Origin: Desulfuromonadaceae bacterium
GTDB lineage: Bacteria; Desulfobacterota; Desulfuromonadia; Geobacterales; Pseudopelobacteraceae
Direction of reading: 5' to 3'
Length of the DNA: 5,498 nt
Assembly (NCBI GenBank): GCA_028686145.1
Contig: JAQUCQ010000236.1
Location: 1-5,498, forward strand
The translations under genes and the position numbers were made by a program. The notes under the pieces were generated by a model, which was not told where the DNA came from, searched no databases, and saw only the letters and a list, made by a program, of their open reading frames with translations. Shown here in pieces: positions 1 through 5,122 of this stretch. Within the stretch, counting starts at the first letter, position 1; the number at the start of each line of letters is the position of its first letter.

Positions 1-424
1 CTTTGTAGACCCCTTTAGCTTTGGCAATCTGAACGCCCTCTTTCTGGCGTTCTTTTGATAGGGAACGTTCAAACTGAGCAAATGAAGCAAGCATATTGAG
101 CATTAGTTCTGAAAAAATATTGTTGCTATCGGCAGAGAATGTCAGGTTTTCAGCAAGAAACTTAACTGTTACGCCTTTAGCAACTAGCGTCTTTACTATT
201 TCTCTCAAGTCGTCAATGTTGCGGCCTAATCGGTCAAGACTGTGAACTAGGATCGTGTCACCTTTGCGAGCGTGCTGTAACATTCTCTGTAGCTCAGGGC
301 GGTTTGTGTCTTTGCCCGATAGCCTGTCTTCAAACATCTGGTCAACAGTGATGCCGTCTAACTGCCGTTCTGTATTCTGAAGTACCGATGACACCCTTTT
401 ATATCCGATAATCTGTCCACTCAT
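1..424 (-). CDS. Serine resolvase/invertase, Tn3 TnpR type, N-terminal part (cut by window edge)
   Basis: This is a site-specific recombinase of the resolvase/invertase family, which cuts DNA through a serine nucleophile and resolves cointegrates or inverts segments. The 141 visible residues hold the catalytic domain: GYKRVSS at residues 7-13, with the likely nucleophile Ser12 and Arg10; the NRPEL segment at 41-45; the DRLGR motif at 64-68 with both conserved arginines; and the long E-helix start FAQFERSLSKER at 115-126. The C-terminal DNA-binding helix-turn-helix lies beyond the left edge. ATG at 422-424 is the first in-frame start, six bases after a run of seven G that serves as ribosome binding site. 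Upstream lie TGTACGAT repeats and a strong promoter, as expected for a self-regulated resolvase with an adjacent res site. Family membership is sure; transposon versus plasmid origin is not, since no transposase is visible. Confidence 0.95.
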   Translation of the reverse strand, partial: MSGQIIGYKRVSSVLQNTERQLDGITVDQMFEDRLSGKDTNRPELQRMLQHARKGDTILVHSLDRLGRNIDDLREIVKTLVAKGVTVKFLAENLTFSADSNNIFSELMLNMLASFAQFERSLSKERQKEGVQIAKAKGVYK

Positions 425-430
425 GTTGCA

Positions 431-437
431 CCCCCCC
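431..437 (-). promoter_or_regulatory. Poly-G ribosome binding site of the resolvase
   Basis: On the minus strand a run of seven G lies six bases before the resolvase ATG. It is the only purine-rich sequence at the right distance and so must act as the Shine-Dalgarno site. A homopolymer here is unusual, because its length, and so the spacing to the start codon, could change by slippage. Confidence 0.55.
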
Positions 438-451
438 TGCGTTTGATTGAC

Positions 452-580
452 TGTACGATTTACATTATAGATGTTATGAAAAGAATGTCAACATAAATAT
501 CGTACATGTATATCGTACAGTAAAACAGGGGGTAAAGTGTACGATAGATTTGTACGCTTCAGGTATACTCAAATCGTACA
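452..580. promoter_or_regulatory. Likely res site/operator: cluster of six TGTACGAT-type motifs
   Basis: Copies are TGTACGAT at 452-459 and 538-545, TGTACG at 551-556, and the reverse complement ATCGTACA at 499-506, 512-519 and 573-580. The pair 551-556/573-580 points inward and bounds a 30-base site with a TATA-like centre, matching the size and form of a resolvase crossover subsite (28 bases in gamma-delta res). The four copies between 499 and 556 form two 13-base-spaced tandem pairs placed symmetrically around 528/529. The motif resembles the outer end of known resolvase half-sites (TGTCnnATA). Location directly upstream of the resolvase fits res; the assignment of subsites II and III is unclear. 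Confidence 0.7.
464..491 (-). promoter_or_regulatory. Near-consensus sigma-70 promoter for the resolvase
   Basis: Read on the minus strand, a perfect -35 box TTGACA (486-491) and a perfect -10 box TATAAT (464-469) are separated by 16 bases. Transcription would start near 457, inside the TGTACGAT copy at 452-459, and run into the resolvase gene. Two further copies (499-506, 512-519) sit just upstream of the -35 box. Resolvase bound to these repeats would be expected to repress its own promoter, as is known for Tn3/gamma-delta TnpR; that step is inference. Confidence 0.8.
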
Positions 581-592
581 CCAAAGGGGTGA

Positions 593-615
593 GGCGCAAC
601 GGCGAAGCGTTAGCC
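593..615. repeat. GC-rich imperfect hairpin, attC-like remnant after the 635-1312 gene
   Basis: GGC (593-595) and AACG (598-601) can pair with CGTT (608-611) and GCC (613-615), giving an imperfect stem. On the minus strand it reads GGCTAACG...CGTTGCGCC, loosely like the two outer core sites of an integron attC (RYYYAAC and GTTRRRY, each with a mismatch), but the interior is far too short for a functional attC. The stop codon of the preceding gene (635-637) lies in TAACAAT, a context common at cassette ends. The attC reading is weak. Confidence 0.25.
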
Positions 616-634
616 GACTGTCTGCCGCCGATTG

Positions 635-1312
635 TTAGTGATTGGATGTGTCGTTCAATTGGCCGGGATACTTCCAAGCAGGGTACTTAAATATTGGTTT
701 TAAAACAAACGACATTGGAAGAGATGGGTTAATTGTAGCCCCATCTTCATTAGCGAGTATAAGCCCACCAGGAAACGGAAAAATTCCATTCATGACGATA
801 TGCGAAGGTGTTTTGTAATAGAACTGATATATAGGCTTTTGATTGTTGTCCACGATCTCAAGACCGGTACTGTTTGAATTGTAATCCCAGTTATGCGGTT
901 TGTTGACCAGTTCATTTTTTACAATTTCTATTGCCGGTAGTCCTGAACCACCATAGATTTTTACGTCAGCGTATAAGTCCCCATTGTCTATGTATAATTT
1001 AACTGGTTTGTAACTGTTGAAGTTATAGGGTTCTTTGGGTGTTTTTAAAGCATCTTTGCTATATCCGGAACTTATACCATTTTCACCTAAAGATAATGTG
1101 AAATTAGTTATTTTTTCAGAAAACCTTGGTTTTACGAGTTTAACATTGCTTCTTATGTCATCATGCCAATACAGAGAAAAAGCTAACATGAAGACAACTC
1201 CGGTGCCAAAGCAAACCCATATAAAGGCAATTCTATGATTATTAAAAAGCAGGCTGGCAACAAACAGGCCGATTGCAGCGATAGATCCAAGACCATATAT
1301 AACAATTTTCAT
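635..1312 (-). CDS. Two-helix membrane protein of unknown function
   Basis: A 225-residue protein with two predicted transmembrane helices at about residues 3-23 and 28-48 joined by a short turn (NNHR), then a soluble part of about 175 residues. The soluble C-terminal region (about 103-215) is beta-rich and holds motifs such as GWDxN-like NWDYNSNSTGLEIVD (141-155) and YKTPSHIVMNGIFP (166-179). From memory, similar modules end many uncharacterised bacterial accessory proteins; I know no function. Topology would place both termini on one side of the membrane. ATG at 1310-1312 is the only sensible start because the N-terminal helix begins at once; the ribosome binding site is weak (AAGGA about 11 bases upstream). 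It stands alone, 204 bases downstream of the next minus-strand gene, and ends near a structured GC-rich stretch. Confidence 0.85.
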   Translation of the reverse strand: MKIVIYGLGSIAAIGLFVASLLFNNHRIAFIWVCFGTGVVFMLAFSLYWHDDIRSNVKLVKPRFSEKITNFTLSLGENGISSGYSKDALKTPKEPYNFNSYKPVKLYIDNGDLYADVKIYGGSGLPAIEIVKNELVNKPHNWDYNSNSTGLEIVDNNQKPIYQFYYKTPSHIVMNGIFPFPGGLILANEDGATINPSLPMSFVLKPIFKYPAWKYPGQLNDTSNH

Positions 1313-1403
1313 AGGGGCGGTCGTCCTTGTTGTTTTTTCGGGTATTAATTGGCGTTTGGTTTTGGGGTGGATAATGGGTTTATCATCATCGGTTATTTGT
1401 CTT

Positions 1404-1451
1404 GTTAACGGGCATGACTTTGGCCTGCCGGTTTTCTGGCAGGTCGTTAGC
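1404..1451. repeat. Hairpin with flanking inverted TAACG, attC-like element after the 1517-2251 gene
   Basis: A perfect six-base stem, CCTGCC (1424-1429) with GGCAGG (1438-1443) and an eight-base loop, lies between TAACG (1406-1410) and CGTTA (1445-1449), which can also pair. On the minus strand the order is GGCTAACG, hairpin, CGTTAACA, like the outer core sites of an integron attC with an inner stem. Against this, the inner stem is lopsided (1 base on one side, 13 on the other) and both core sites carry a mismatch to consensus. No T-run follows on either strand, so an ordinary intrinsic terminator is unlikely. Confidence 0.35.
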
Positions 1452-1516
1452 CTTGTTGAATCGTATTTTCTGCGATTTGAATTATGAGGCTTATATCACT
1501 TTAGTATTCGAAGTTT

Positions 1517-2251
1517 TTATTTGTTGCAGATTGCGAGCAAATTAATTGCAGTCGTCCCAATCGAAGCTAAATTTAAAGCAACTGTCGTTAAATTGTCGAC
1601 TCTTGAAAGTATTTTCCACAACGAGTTAACTTCATCTGAGCCCTCTTGTTGCTTGAACGTAGCGTGATTCTGAAATACCTTGCCATAACAATAAGCAAGG
1701 TTTTCGCGTATGCCTTTGGCTCCTCTAATATTATATTCAGCTATTGAACGCCTTAAGGCTTCAAGTAGATCTTGTATAATTGTTTTAAATTCACTGTCCA
1801 CATTACTAGTACTTATTTTGTCAAATAGTTTTGATATATCAGCAGTCAGCTCTGAAAGCATATCATTATCGATTTGCTTTTCATCATATTGCGATAATGC
1901 TTCTGCGCAATGAGCTAAATTTATAAGAACCGTCTCAGTTAAGAACTTCTTGTAGTTAACCCAGTGGGTATCGAGATTTGTTGCTTTCAAAACTTTATCT
2001 ATTTTCTGATGCTGTGACAATAAAAGCTGACTATTAACACCAACCATATTATTTATTGTATTTCTAATGTTATCGGATGTTTCTTGAAGTGAAATATAGC
2101 GATAAAATATAATAGTTTTTTCTTCCGAGTTTACTTGAAAAACATTCGCCCAGACATCAATTGTGGGAATGTTGTCAGGTAACTTTGCCGCTTTAGATAA
2201 TATTTTGTATAGTCGACCTGCTTGATTGTTGTCATTTATTATGTCTTCCAT
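1517..2251 (-). CDS. Alpha-helical protein of unknown function with hydrophobic C-terminus
   Basis: A 244-residue, largely helical protein without a signal peptide. Visible landmarks are an N-terminal NQAGRLYKILSKAA segment (9-22) followed by a tryptophan-bearing helix (VWANVF, 33-38), a middle helix LINLAHCAEALS (109-120), the motif EYNIRGAKGIRENL (172-185), and a hydrophobic C-terminal stretch (221-242) that could touch or enter the membrane. I recall similar uncharacterised proteins, with the same RGAKG motif, scattered in bacterial accessory regions; no function is known to me and no catalytic motif is evident. The start ATG (2249-2251) is set by a strong GAGGAG ribosome binding site (2258-2263 on the plus strand) six bases away. 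It is divergent from the plus-strand operon across a 352-base gap. Confidence 0.9.
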   Translation of the reverse strand: MEDIINDNNQAGRLYKILSKAAKLPDNIPTIDVWANVFQVNSEEKTIIFYRYISLQETSDNIRNTINNMVGVNSQLLLSQHQKIDKVLKATNLDTHWVNYKKFLTETVLINLAHCAEALSQYDEKQIDNDMLSELTADISKLFDKISTSNVDSEFKTIIQDLLEALRRSIAEYNIRGAKGIRENLAYCYGKVFQNHATFKQQEGSDEVNSLWKILSRVDNLTTVALNLASIGTTAINLLAICNK

Positions 2252-2269
2252 ATAAATCTCCTCACAAGA

Positions 2270-2377
2270 TCATACCTTTATCTTTAAACCATGAAAGCTT
2301 CTATAACCATAAACTTCTATGCCATGTGCCGAACTTAGGGTTTCTATATATAAACTCTCCGTCTTTATGGCATCCAC
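2270..2377 (-). CDS. Possible 35-residue leader peptide ORF
   Basis: From GTG at 2375-2377 the minus strand encodes 35 residues of ordinary protein-like composition, including YIETLSSAHGIEVYGYRSF, ending in TGA at 2270-2272, 18 bases before the ATG of the 1517-2251 gene and just before its ribosome binding site. The frame is open back to 2407 but has no ATG, and no good ribosome binding site precedes the GTG. It may be a leader peptide, a decayed gene end, or chance. Confidence 0.25.
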   Translation of the reverse strand: MDAIKTESLYIETLSSAHGIEVYGYRSFHGLKIKV

Positions 2378-2451
2378 GACAGCTCTACTAATATAAGTTT
2401 TTTTAACTTAGTTCCTGCAAGACAGGACATTCTATACCATACAAAGCGCAT
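2365..2451 (-). CDS. Possible 28-residue small ORF in divergent intergenic region
   Basis: ATG at 2449-2451 on the minus strand opens a 28-residue frame (begins MRFVWYRMSCLAG) ending in TAA at 2365-2367. It overlaps the other small minus-strand frame and would need an upstream promoter. No Shine-Dalgarno is clear. It is listed only because the region is otherwise without a gene; chance is the simplest explanation. Confidence 0.12.
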   Translation of the reverse strand: MRFVWYRMSCLAGTKLKKLILVELSWMP

Positions 2452-2536
2452 TTTAAATAGCCTGATTTAACCATAACTTAACCAATATGTTGAATGATTG
2501 GAGAGTAAAGACCTAAAAAGAGTTTTATTAGAAACC

Positions 2537-2565
2537 TTGTATGTTTTACAGAGAGGGCGTATACA
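2537..2565 (+). promoter_or_regulatory. Candidate promoter of the plus-strand operon
   Basis: TTGTAT (2537-2542) and TATACA (2560-2565) are 17 bases apart, about 40 bases before the first start codon of the operon. Both boxes are poor matches to the sigma-70 consensus (three and four of six), so this is only the best-placed candidate. Confidence 0.22.
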
Positions 2566-2603
2566 TTTCCCTCGGTGAAACAATCTCCAGTGGAGGCAAG
2601 ATT

Positions 2604-3422
2604 ATGGCTCTTATGAAATGCCCAGAATGTTCAAATGAGATATCTGATCGAGCAGAATCTTGCCCACACTGCGGGTTCCCTATAACTAAGTTCCTGGAGA
2701 AAAAGAAAGCTGAACAATTGGTGCAAGAAGCCTTTGCTGCTGAAACGATGAGGAAAGAAGAGCAAAAAAAGAAACTTGATCGATCTACTGCAAGCACACC
2801 TAACTACAGTGAAGATGAATCCCCAAGTAAACCTAATTTCAAACTTATGGCGGTTGTGGTTAGTGCAATATTCTTATTAGCAATATGTGGATATTATTCA
2901 AACGCCAATGACGTTAAGGCCAAAGAGCAGCAGAAAATTACTCAAAAAAGAACGTGGTTTAATTCTGCCAAACAATTAATAAAGTCAAATGAATTGCGAG
3001 ATGATGAGCTTGATAAGGCAAAGGGCAGTTTAGCATCTATAGATGCAAGCATGCCAGAATATAAAGAAGCTCAAGAATTGCTATCCAATGTGGATATGCG
3101 AATCCTAACAGTCAAAAAGGAAAAGGAAGTAAAAGCAGCAAAAGAGCGAAAGGCCACGGAAGACGCTCAATACACCCCCGGTGGAAAACGTGTTCATGCA
3201 AAACACCCTGAGTGGGATTCAAATGATTGTAATGCGATTGCCAGAGGACATATAGGCATCGGAATGACTTCAGCACAAGTTGCTGCTGCCTGGGGAAGAC
3301 CATACCATATAAACAAAACTCATAATTCATACGGATCTAGTGAACAGTGGGTTATGAGTGATGGACTACCATCAAGTTACGTATATTTTGAAAATGGGGT
3401 TTGTACAACGATACAAAATTAA
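2604..3422 (+). CDS. Zinc-ribbon membrane protein with C-terminal BamE/SmpA-like domain
   Basis: A 272-residue protein in four parts. An N-terminal zinc ribbon has Cys6-Cys9 and Cys20-Cys23 (CPEC...CPHCG). A charged helix (29-60) and a low-complexity linker lead to one transmembrane helix at about 81-97. A charged, probably coiled-coil region (103-185) follows. The last 60 residues (GHIGIGMTSAQV...AWGRP...YVYFENGV) resemble the BamE/SmpA-OmlA fold, a small domain that typically mediates protein contacts at the envelope. The ribbon would lie in the cytoplasm and the C-terminal domain in the periplasm; that topology is inference. The start at 2604 is chosen over an in-frame ATG at 2541 because GGAGG (2592-2596) lies seven bases before it and the zinc ribbon then begins at once. 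First gene of a three-gene operon. Role unknown. Confidence 0.9.
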   Translation: MALMKCPECSNEISDRAESCPHCGFPITKFLEKKKAEQLVQEAFAAETMRKEEQKKKLDRSTASTPNYSEDESPSKPNFKLMAVVVSAIFLLAICGYYSNANDVKAKEQQKITQKRTWFNSAKQLIKSNELRDDELDKAKGSLASIDASMPEYKEAQELLSNVDMRILTVKKEKEVKAAKERKATEDAQYTPGGKRVHAKHPEWDSNDCNAIARGHIGIGMTSAQVAAAWGRPYHINKTHNSYGSSEQWVMSDGLPSSYVYFENGVCTTIQN

Positions 3423-3451
3423 GAGTAGAGAAAAATATTCGGAGGTAATAA

Positions 3452-3952
3452 ATGAAAACAATTGGAATTGCTTTGCTTGTAGTTGGATGTATTCTTGGAA
3501 TCTATGCATTTCAGATGGAAACAACCGTAACTACAGAGGGTAAAGATTTTGGTTATGGGATTTCAATCCCTTCCATGACGGTCAACAATTTAGGGCTGAT
3601 GGAAGACCGCAGAAACAAGCTAATGATAGCAGGAGTTTTAGTTTTAGTTGGTGCAATATTCACAGCGTTTGGTAGCAAAACAGAACGTGATGAAGCATCC
3701 AATGAAGCAAGCTCAAAGCTGGTTAAATGCACTTATTGTGCAGAAATGATTCAACCTGAAGCAATTGTTTGCAGGTTTTGTGGGAAAGATGTCCCTGAAA
3801 AGGTGATTGAAGCTGTACCCAGTGAGCCAGAATCCCTAATGGAAAAATATGGTATCACTTTTGAAGCGGATAAGTATATTTATGATATATACAAATATGA
3901 TTCTCTGACTGATGCAGTAAAGTATGCCCAATTAATGAAGAGGTTTAGTTGA
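3452..3952 (+). CDS. Two-TM protein with zinc ribbon and C-terminal KYGI...YAQ motif
   Basis: A 166-residue protein. Transmembrane helices at about 4-20 and 57-74 flank a short loop that ends in the motif VNNLGLMEDRRNKLMIAG (44-61), which I recall from a family of small membrane proteins of unknown function. A zinc ribbon follows with Cys93-Cys96 and Cys107-Cys110 (CTYC...CRFCGKDV). The tail (130-162) carries KYGITFEADKYIYDIYKYD and ends in an amphipathic stretch, another module I have seen behind such ribbons. Both ends should face the cytoplasm. GGAGG at 3441-3445 lies six bases before the ATG, and only 29 bases separate it from the preceding stop codon, so the two genes are very likely co-transcribed. 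Two neighbouring genes both joining a zinc ribbon to membrane helices suggests a shared membrane complex; that is inference. Confidence 0.9.
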   Translation: MKTIGIALLVVGCILGIYAFQMETTVTTEGKDFGYGISIPSMTVNNLGLMEDRRNKLMIAGVLVLVGAIFTAFGSKTERDEASNEASSKLVKCTYCAEMIQPEAIVCRFCGKDVPEKVIEAVPSEPESLMEKYGITFEADKYIYDIYKYDSLTDAVKYAQLMKRFS

Positions 3953-3989
3953 CCACTATTAGACATAAGATAATTAGGAGGCAGAGAAT

Positions 3990-4661
3990 ATGGCGCTATT
4001 AACAAGAAGATCAATTACTCGAATTTCAGATGTTCTTGATAAATCATGTTTTACAAGTGCTGCGTTTGAGTTAGTAACTCCAGACGCAGGTGATTACCTT
4101 GCAAGTATTAAGTTTTTTGATAGACCTGATTATGAATTTAATATTAGGTCTGTAAATTCTGGTTTTACTGTACAATATATGCCTGGAAACGTGGTTAATT
4201 CCGTTTATGTTAAGCAAGATACATTTGACATTTGTTTAACCTCATTACATGAATGGACTAATAATATTAAAGCCGAATTGCTATCTTCGAATCCGTTATT
4301 CAATGAGTTCGAAGAACTAAAGAAGACCTTAAACGATGCAATAGATCAAAAATATAGTACTTCATATGAATCTTTCACTAAAGAAGAACTTAATACTTTA
4401 AAAAATGATTTTGAACTACTGAATTCCAGATTTTCGGAGTTACATGAAAAATCTGTTATTACAGATCAAGAACTCACTAAGATAAAAAAGACGATGGATG
4501 AGCTTCTCGCCGAAGCAAATAGTTTCCCGAAAAAAGTATGGTATCGTACATATGGAAATAATATGCTTAAACTTTTAACTAATACAATAAGCTCTCCCAC
4601 CGGCCAAAAGATTCTTGAGGAAGGTGCAAGAAAGCTCCTTGATATACCCCCATCTTCATAA
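3990..4661 (+). CDS. Coiled-coil protein of unknown function, third gene of the operon
   Basis: A 223-residue soluble protein. The first 95 residues look like a compact mixed alpha/beta domain (LVTPDAGDYLASIKFFDRPDYEF, then VQYMPGN and a WTNNIKAELL helix). Residues about 103-178 are highly charged and helical, consistent with a coiled coil (FEELKKTL, FTKEELNTLKND, ITDQELTKIKKTMDELL). The C-terminus has VWYRTYGNNMLKLL (183-196) and a final GQKILEEGARKLLDIP (205-220). I recall similar tails in uncharacterised accessory proteins but no function. There are no membrane segments. AGGAGG at 3976-3981 lies eight bases before the ATG, 37 bases after the previous stop. After its TAA the same frame stays open into a helix-turn-helix remnant. 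Role unknown; an effector or scaffold for the membrane partners is only a guess. Confidence 0.9.
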   Translation: MALLTRRSITRISDVLDKSCFTSAAFELVTPDAGDYLASIKFFDRPDYEFNIRSVNSGFTVQYMPGNVVNSVYVKQDTFDICLTSLHEWTNNIKAELLSSNPLFNEFEELKKTLNDAIDQKYSTSYESFTKEELNTLKNDFELLNSRFSELHEKSVITDQELTKIKKTMDELLAEANSFPKKVWYRTYGNNMLKLLTNTISSPTGQKILEEGARKLLDIPPSS

Positions 4662-4808
4662 TACAAATATCTTAAGGGAGCTAGGAAGTTGAGGGAGAGC
4701 AAACCCACCCATTTTAAGGTGCTAGCTGAAGGAATGACGAAACAAGAGGTTGCTGCTAAACTAAAAATTGGCAAGAGTTCTGTTTACAGAATAGCGTCTG
4801 CTGGTTGA
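4662..4808 (+). pseudogene. Remnant of a resolvase-type C-terminal helix-turn-helix
   Basis: Directly after the stop codon of the preceding gene, in the same frame, the sequence encodes about 48 residues. Its end, VLAEGMTKQEVAAKLKIGKSSVYRIAS, has the layout of the DNA-binding helix-turn-helix that closes Tn3-type resolvases (GMTK..VA..L.IG..SVYR). The catalytic domain is absent, so this is probably a broken-off end left by a rearrangement. It could still be made as a 39-residue peptide from TTG at 4689, which has AAGGGAG (4674-4680) eight bases upstream, or by readthrough from the gene before. Family recognition is from memory of such proteins; whether it is expressed is unknown. Confidence 0.7.
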
Positions 4809-4813
4809 GGAAA

Positions 4814-4852
4814 TGAAAGGGTGTAGTTTGAAACTACAACTACACCCTTTCA
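4814..4852. terminator. Bidirectional terminator hairpin between convergent genes
   Basis: TGAAAGGGTGTAGTT (4814-4828) and its perfect complement AACTACACCCTTTCA (4838-4852) form a 15-base stem with a nine-base loop. A T-rich tail follows on both strands (CCCTTTCAGATTTTGG on plus, CCCTTTCATTTCC on minus). It lies between the plus-strand helix-turn-helix remnant and the convergent lipoprotein gene, where a shared terminator is expected. The stem contains a second, shorter hairpin, GTAGTTT (4823-4829) with AAACTAC (4831-4837), which uses the same left arm. Confidence 0.75.
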
Positions 4853-4864
4853 GATTTTGGTCTA

Positions 4865-5122
4865 CTATGGACGTGTAGCACTTTCAATGCATGAGGCTCC
4901 AATCCAAGCAGGCATACGACCTTCTGGGCTTGCCAAAAATTCTTGGCAAGAGTCTAGAGATGAAAAAGGGCCATTTGTTGACGTTGTATAGCTATTCGTA
5001 TATTTAGCAGCATAAAAAGTTGTTCCTGTTCCACTGCTATTATCCGTACTACTACCACTACCACAACCAGCCAAAACCAATAAACCCAGCACTACCAGAA
5101 AGAAACACCCATGCTTTTTAAT
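4865..5122 (-). CDS. Small lipoprotein of unknown function, probable ATT start
   Basis: An 85-residue lipoprotein. Counted from the ATT codon at 5120-5122, it has a KKHG charged start, a hydrophobic core (FFLVVLGLLV, 7-16) and a lipobox LAGC with lipidated Cys20. A Ser/Gly/Thr-rich linker follows (GSGSSTDNSSGTGTT), then a small domain with two cysteines (59 and 78) that could form a disulfide. It would be exported, acylated and anchored in the envelope. No ATG, GTG or TTG is placed to give a complete signal peptide: GTG at 5090-5092 would drop the charged end. ATT lies four bases after a perfect AGGAGG (plus-strand 5127-5132) and is followed by AAA AAG, as usual for lipoprotein starts. Either a rare ATT start or a mutated ATG is likely. 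Confidence 0.75.
   Translation of the reverse strand: MKKHGCFFLVVLGLLVLAGCGSGSSTDNSSGTGTTFYAAKYTNSYTTSTNGPFSSLDSCQEFLASPEGRMPAWIGASCIESATRP

Larger units (their letters stand above)
2252..2603. other. 352-base divergent intergenic region
   Basis: This AT-rich gap separates the minus-strand gene that starts at 2251 from the plus-strand operon that starts at 2604, so it should hold promoters for both. A small hairpin (TCCTG 2413-2417 with CAGGA 2423-2427) lies inside it. On the minus strand an extended -10-like TGGTATAGA (2431-2439) is the best promoter candidate and would give a leader of over 150 bases. I see no attC-like site, insertion sequence end or RNA gene here. Confidence 0.5.

Noticed and set aside
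499..580. CRISPR-like or iteron array from the repeated TGTACGAT motif
   Set aside because: The motif is eight bases, occurs in both orientations and lacks regular spacers; a resolvase site explains it better than CRISPR or a plasmid origin.
586..620. GGGG-starting sequence as a possible Tn3-family terminal inverted repeat
   Set aside because: Apart from the leading GGGG it does not resemble Tn3-family ends, and no partner end was found in the window.
1459..1477. AATCG/CGATT five-base inverted repeat as a terminator of the 1517-2251 gene
   Set aside because: The stem is short and no T-run follows on the minus strand.
1710..1913. 67-residue plus-strand frame inside the 1517-2251 gene
   Set aside because: It lies antisense within a confident gene, has no ribosome binding site, and its serine/leucine-rich product is typical of a shadow frame.
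2541..2603. N-terminal extension of the first operon gene from the ATG at 2541
   Set aside because: The extension has no ribosome binding site, while GGAGG at 2592-2596 and the immediate zinc ribbon favour the start at 2604.
3112..3330. 72-residue minus-strand frame inside the first operon gene
   Set aside because: It is antisense to a confident gene; its leucine run is the mirror of the lysine-rich coiled coil.
3358..3543. 61-residue plus-strand frame across the first and second operon genes
   Set aside because: It overlaps two well-supported genes in another frame and has no ribosome binding site of its own.
4466..4774. 102-residue minus-strand frame across the end of the coiled-coil gene
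   Set aside because: It is antisense to both the coiled-coil gene and the helix-turn-helix remnant; its hydrophobic residues mirror the charged coding strand.
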